Below are positions 60,701 to 64,000 of a DNA stretch of 64,000 bases, one piece after another. Source of the DNA: Microstegium vimineum (Eukaryota; Streptophyta; Magnoliopsida; Poales; Poaceae); contig CM039122.1 of the NCBI GenBank assembly GCA_022036555.1, positions 46,055,600 through 46,119,599 of the forward strand. The letters run 5' to 3'. The notes beneath the pieces are model-generated. The model made no database searches and had not been told where the DNA came from. It saw only the letters and a program-made list of their open reading frames with translations. The position numbers and the translations under genes are program-made. Position 1 is the first letter of the stretch, and every line of letters starts with the position of its first letter.

Positions 60701-63700
60701 CTACTCGATGGTACCTTTCGAAGCGGTAACCACCCTAGGACATGCCCTACAACCAGCACGGCAATGGTGCCTTTCACGAACTGCCAACATGCTAGTACGA
60801 ATCTTCATACTTGACTAAAGCCAGAGCCATTATAGCACTCATGGTTGCATTTAAGTCTCAGCTTTTGCCCTACAGTGGGGTCCTATTCCATGTTGCTATA
60901 AAAGCCAGTTTTAACTCATCGTTGCATATATCATTAGTCAAGATTCATCTCAAGATACATTATTGTAAAGCATAGCAGAGCTACCCATATGCATAGAAAC
61001 CCATGGTGACAAGGTACAAGGATAACAAAGCTATGGTATAGATCTAATAGGAATCAAATTAGACACATGCAATCATGACTAGATGAATTAGGGTGAATAG
61101 GTAACAAGGATAATCCCATGTTAAACTTGCCTTGATCACAAAGCTCCTGGTGATCCTGATCTGCTACAAAGAACTCTTGCTCACCGAAGATCTCACCGGC
61201 TGTACTCGATCAACATCACCACGCAATCATCCGAACAATCATACACGAAGCAACAAAGATAAGATCAGAACATTACATCATAAACAATAAAGAGATTTTA
61301 AAAAGATTAGAAAACAGATCTATACTTTACTACGATCACAAAGACACGAGAACCACGCTAAATGGATCTAAAACGAATAAACTATAGATTAAACAAGATT
61401 TTGAAAAGGGCAAGATTAAAGCATTAAAGAATTAATTTACTTTGATTTCCAAAAGTAATTAACATAGATGAAATCTATACTACTGGATAGAGCAAAAAAT
61501 TATGGATCTAACGCAACTTGAACGGATCGATTTGGATTTAAAACGAGCAAATTATAAGCATTTGAAAATCAGTGGCAAAACTGTAAATAGGGTTTTTATT
61601 TTATTTTCGAATTAAATCAGATTTAAAGGAGAATACGCTTTTCAGTGAGGGAAGCGTATTGCTGGAATCCACTTTATGGACTGCGGGTTTATTCCCTAGA
61701 AACCGGGGGTCTCTTTAGAAAGATTATCCACGAAGGGGTATCGGTGGATTAGATCCATCCGATCAAATCTGGATGGTGGAGATTAGAAGGGGGAGGGATG
61801 CGGTGGTTCTCCCACCAGAGCAGAGCGGCGCTCGGCGGCGCCATGGCTGGCAGAGACAGAGCTCGGCGGCGCGAGGGGTCCCGAGGCCCTCGTGCTCGGT
61901 TTCCAAAACCGAGAGCACCGGGAGAGAGAGTAGAGAACCACGAGCTCGTCTAGGGCACTGGCCGGGCTCGGAGAAGGACGGGGAGGGCCGACGGCGGTGA
62001 ACCGCGGTGGCGGATCCCCTGCGTTCGGCGGTGGGATCAACCGAGTGTGAAAAGAGAGGGAAAAGAGGGGGAAAAGGTGTTCCGCACTCACGTGTGGCAA
62101 GCGCGAAACTCGGCGGGATGCTGGCAATGTCCGACGGCGCAGACCGGCGGCGACGCTCTGCTCGGCGACGGCGGAACGCGGCTGCGGCTTGCGAGACGAT
62201 GGGACGAGGACGAGAGGGGACAACGCTATTTATGGGAGCAGAGGGGAGATACCGACGCGGTTACGCGCGAGAAACGCGCGCGGAGGCGGTGGCGGGGCGT
62301 CCGCGGACGCGGCGCGGTGCGGCGAGCAGCCGTGTCCGGCTCGGACTCAAGGAAGAAGAGAGGGAGGAGGCTGACGGGCGGGCCCGACGTGTCAGCGGGA
62401 GAGAGGAGGGGAGAGGAGTGCCCGCGCGCGGCTGGGCCGAGGCCAAGGTGAAGCTGGGCTGAGGGGAGAGGTGGCCGGCCCACTGCGGGGAAAGAGTGAG
62501 GGGGAGGAAAACAGGCCGGGCTGGGTGACTGTGCCGAAAGGAAGAGAGAAAAGGTTTTCTTTTTCTTTTTCTTTTGTTTTCAAATTTGATTTTCCAAATT
62601 GAATTTTGAAATGATTTTCTTGAGTTTTGTAAACCAAGCAACACAAAGAAAATGCAACAGCATGAGATGCACAAACAAGTTAACCCTAACATGATATTAG
62701 TTTTAATTTTATTTCTTTAATTCTATGCTTCACAAAAATTCTTAAAATAAATCAAATTAAATTTAAATTCAAATCTAATTTCTATTTCAAATTTTAGGGT
62801 GTTACATGCTCGTGAGCGGAGTCCGGAGGTCGTCAGCCCCAAGCCTTCAAACGAGGAGGACATCGCTCCTGCTCCGGAGTTTAATGTTGGTAGCCCCCGG
62901 CACCGAAGCCCGGCGCCTTCTCTAGTCGCTTCTATCGCTTCGCCTCCGGCAGATTGTATTGCCGAGGAGTTGCCGGCGAAGGATGTTACTGCTGACTTAG
63001 AGACGGGGCTTGGTGAGCCTTTTGTTGCTATCATTTATATTCTTTGTTTTGTGGAGTAATCACGCTTTTCTCTTATTCTTATGTCTCATGTTTTCATCAT
63101 TTCTTTTTTTTTGTGTTTGCAGGGTTTCTTCGACCAGCTTTTGTTCCGCTTCCCGGGGATCAGCCGTTACCCGACGATATTGATCTTGCTCGTGTCGGTC
63201 TTGACAGTCGTGGCCTACGCGCGAAGGGTTGGCCTTCCGGTCATGCCTCTGCTAGTGGAGCTGGTGTCGAAGGTGAGACTTTCACTTTCCTTTTTGTTCG
63301 AGTTTTTTGTTGATGTTTCCTGTTTTTTGGCTGACTTAGTGTTTTGGTGCAGCTGGTGCTTCATCTAAAACATTGAGTGCGTGGTCTGAGTCTTTGCGGG
63401 TCCTGTTTCGGGATTCCGGAGGTTTACTTGACCCCTTCGTCATTGTCATTCTCTCATTTTTTTGTATTGATGTCTTATTTTTTCTTGTTTTATTTTTGGT
63501 GCAGATCGCCTGCGCGATCGCCTGGAGGAGGCGAGTGTGTACCAACTGCTTCGTATGAACCTGGAGCATCAGTGTGTGGTGAGTTGTGATATTTTCTGTG
63601 ATCGTGAGTGTATTTTTGGTTTCCTTTGCGCTTATTTTGCTAAGTGATTCCCTCTTCTTTTACTTTTGTTTTTAGGGTCATCATATGGGGGCAGCTTTGG

Positions 63701-64000
63701 AAAAGAAAGCGACCATGGAACTTCTGGATAGCTACCATACGCTTCAATTTGCAAATGCTGAGATGAAAGGTGCGCAAGCGAAGGTCGTCGAGTTGGAGGG
63801 AGAGGTGGTGGGTCTTCGCCCTCTTGTGGGCTCTAACGAAGAGCTTAAAGCGACCTTGAACTAGTTGGGGGTTGTTCTTGAGAAGGCGACGAACGGTGAA
63901 AAGATTGCACTGGAAAAACTTGGGGTAGCAGAGGCCGCAACTGAGCGACTTCGCGAAGAACTTGATGGCGACCGATTGTTGGTCGCTGGTCTTCGCAAGG
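57794..64000 (+). pseudogene. 'Putative gypsy type transposon' (Transposase_28-type) protein with introns and coiled coil, interrupted and partial
   Basis: The N-terminal part (57794-58799) includes the plant domain known as Transposase_28 (VVVFRDFFVCGL, LTPNGVLALSQFCWACESY, then KWVGEWICHWFYV). A frame change at the A6 run near 58115 and an in-frame TGA at 58797-58799 break it. It continues as a charged, Ala/Glu-rich linker (58800-59998, with further shifts near 59265-59480 and a TAG at about 59794). A 2.8 kb solo LTR then intervenes. From 62812 the same frame resumes in exons ending 63012, then 63123-63272, 63353-63421, 63505-63578 and 63676 to the window end, with GT-AG junctions that all keep phase. 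The last exons encode a coiled coil (LRDRLEEASVYQLLRMNLE and following) with a TAG at 63862-63864. The function is unknown. Such ORFs accompany gypsy (Tat-type) elements in plants by annotation history; no gag-pol is visible here. Confidence 0.75.
59994..62811 (-). mobile_element. 2.8 kb solo LTR (Tekay/Del-like) nested in the gypsy-type transposon gene
   Basis: 2808 bp (59999-62806) starting TGTCACACCC and ending GGGTGTTACA, flanked by TGCTC at 59994-59998 and 62807-62811. Removing it with one TSD restores a continuous frame in the interrupted ORF. No gag-pol domain and no second LTR lie inside. On the minus strand it starts TGTAACACCCTAAAATTTG, a start I associate with the large LTRs of Tekay/Del chromoviruses in grasses, so the LTR probably reads minus. 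Open frames in its GC-rich part (61773-62692) overlap on both strands and are not genes. Confidence 0.82.

Noticed and set aside
61773..62692. Arg/Gly-rich frames on both strands
   Set aside because: They lie wholly inside the solo LTR, where GC content opens frames.

Overview
This 64 kb window is nuclear DNA of a grass (Poaceae, probably panicoid; the species cannot be fixed from the sequence). The basis is plant split genes with GT-AG introns and GC-rich first exons, grass-type MITEs (Stowaway and Tourist-like), Ty3/gypsy and Ty1/copia LTR elements, LINE tails, a SINE, and families named with confidence: membrane steroid-binding protein, L-type lectin receptor kinase, menthol/salutaridine-type SDR, PLIM2-type LIM protein, and a LAF1-type R2R3-MYB.

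Layout. 1-655: last three exons of an unrecognised gene (+). 1630-3881: two-exon membrane steroid-binding protein (MAPR family, -) with an unusually long acidic repeat tail. 4255-4542: a SINE. 6497-14155: an L-type lectin receptor kinase pseudogene (-) broken by a 5.5 kb Reina-size chromovirus (TSD GGATG) and a 354 bp solo LTR (TSD AGCCA), and cut at its 5' side by the 3' LTR of a SIRE-like copia element (14156-17281). 19347-20888: five-exon short-chain dehydrogenase (+). 22192-23353: five-exon LIM protein (-) with a one-base insertion at the end of exon 1. 23.4-34 kb: intergenic, with MITEs, LINE tails, a GC-rich island and an (AAT)60 microsatellite. 34212-36876: LAF1-like MYB (+) with a one-base deletion near its C-terminus. 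40.7-43.07 kb: 5'-truncated LINE (-). 44569-44805: a captured two-exon C-terminal fragment of a DHH1/RH8-type DEAD-box helicase. 49153-50872: non-autonomous CACTA-like element with arrays of inverted subterminal motifs. 55334-55641: Tourist-like MITE. 56-64 kb: a decayed 'putative gypsy type transposon' (Transposase_28-type) gene with coiled coil and at least four clean introns, interrupted by a 2.8 kb solo LTR (TSD TGCTC) and running off the end of the window.

The host genes (steroid-binding protein, SDR, LIM, MYB) are unrelated single genes and form no cluster or pathway. Most of the remaining sequence is transposon derived. I see no evidence of a new biological system. The observations most worth checking are the receptor-kinase gene with several nested insertions, the helicase fragment that kept its intron, the spliced transposon ORF, the TAG-at-Gln decay pattern in the retroelements, and the one-base lesions in two otherwise well preserved genes (real mutations or assembly errors). 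All family names come from recognising protein motifs by eye; no database search was run.
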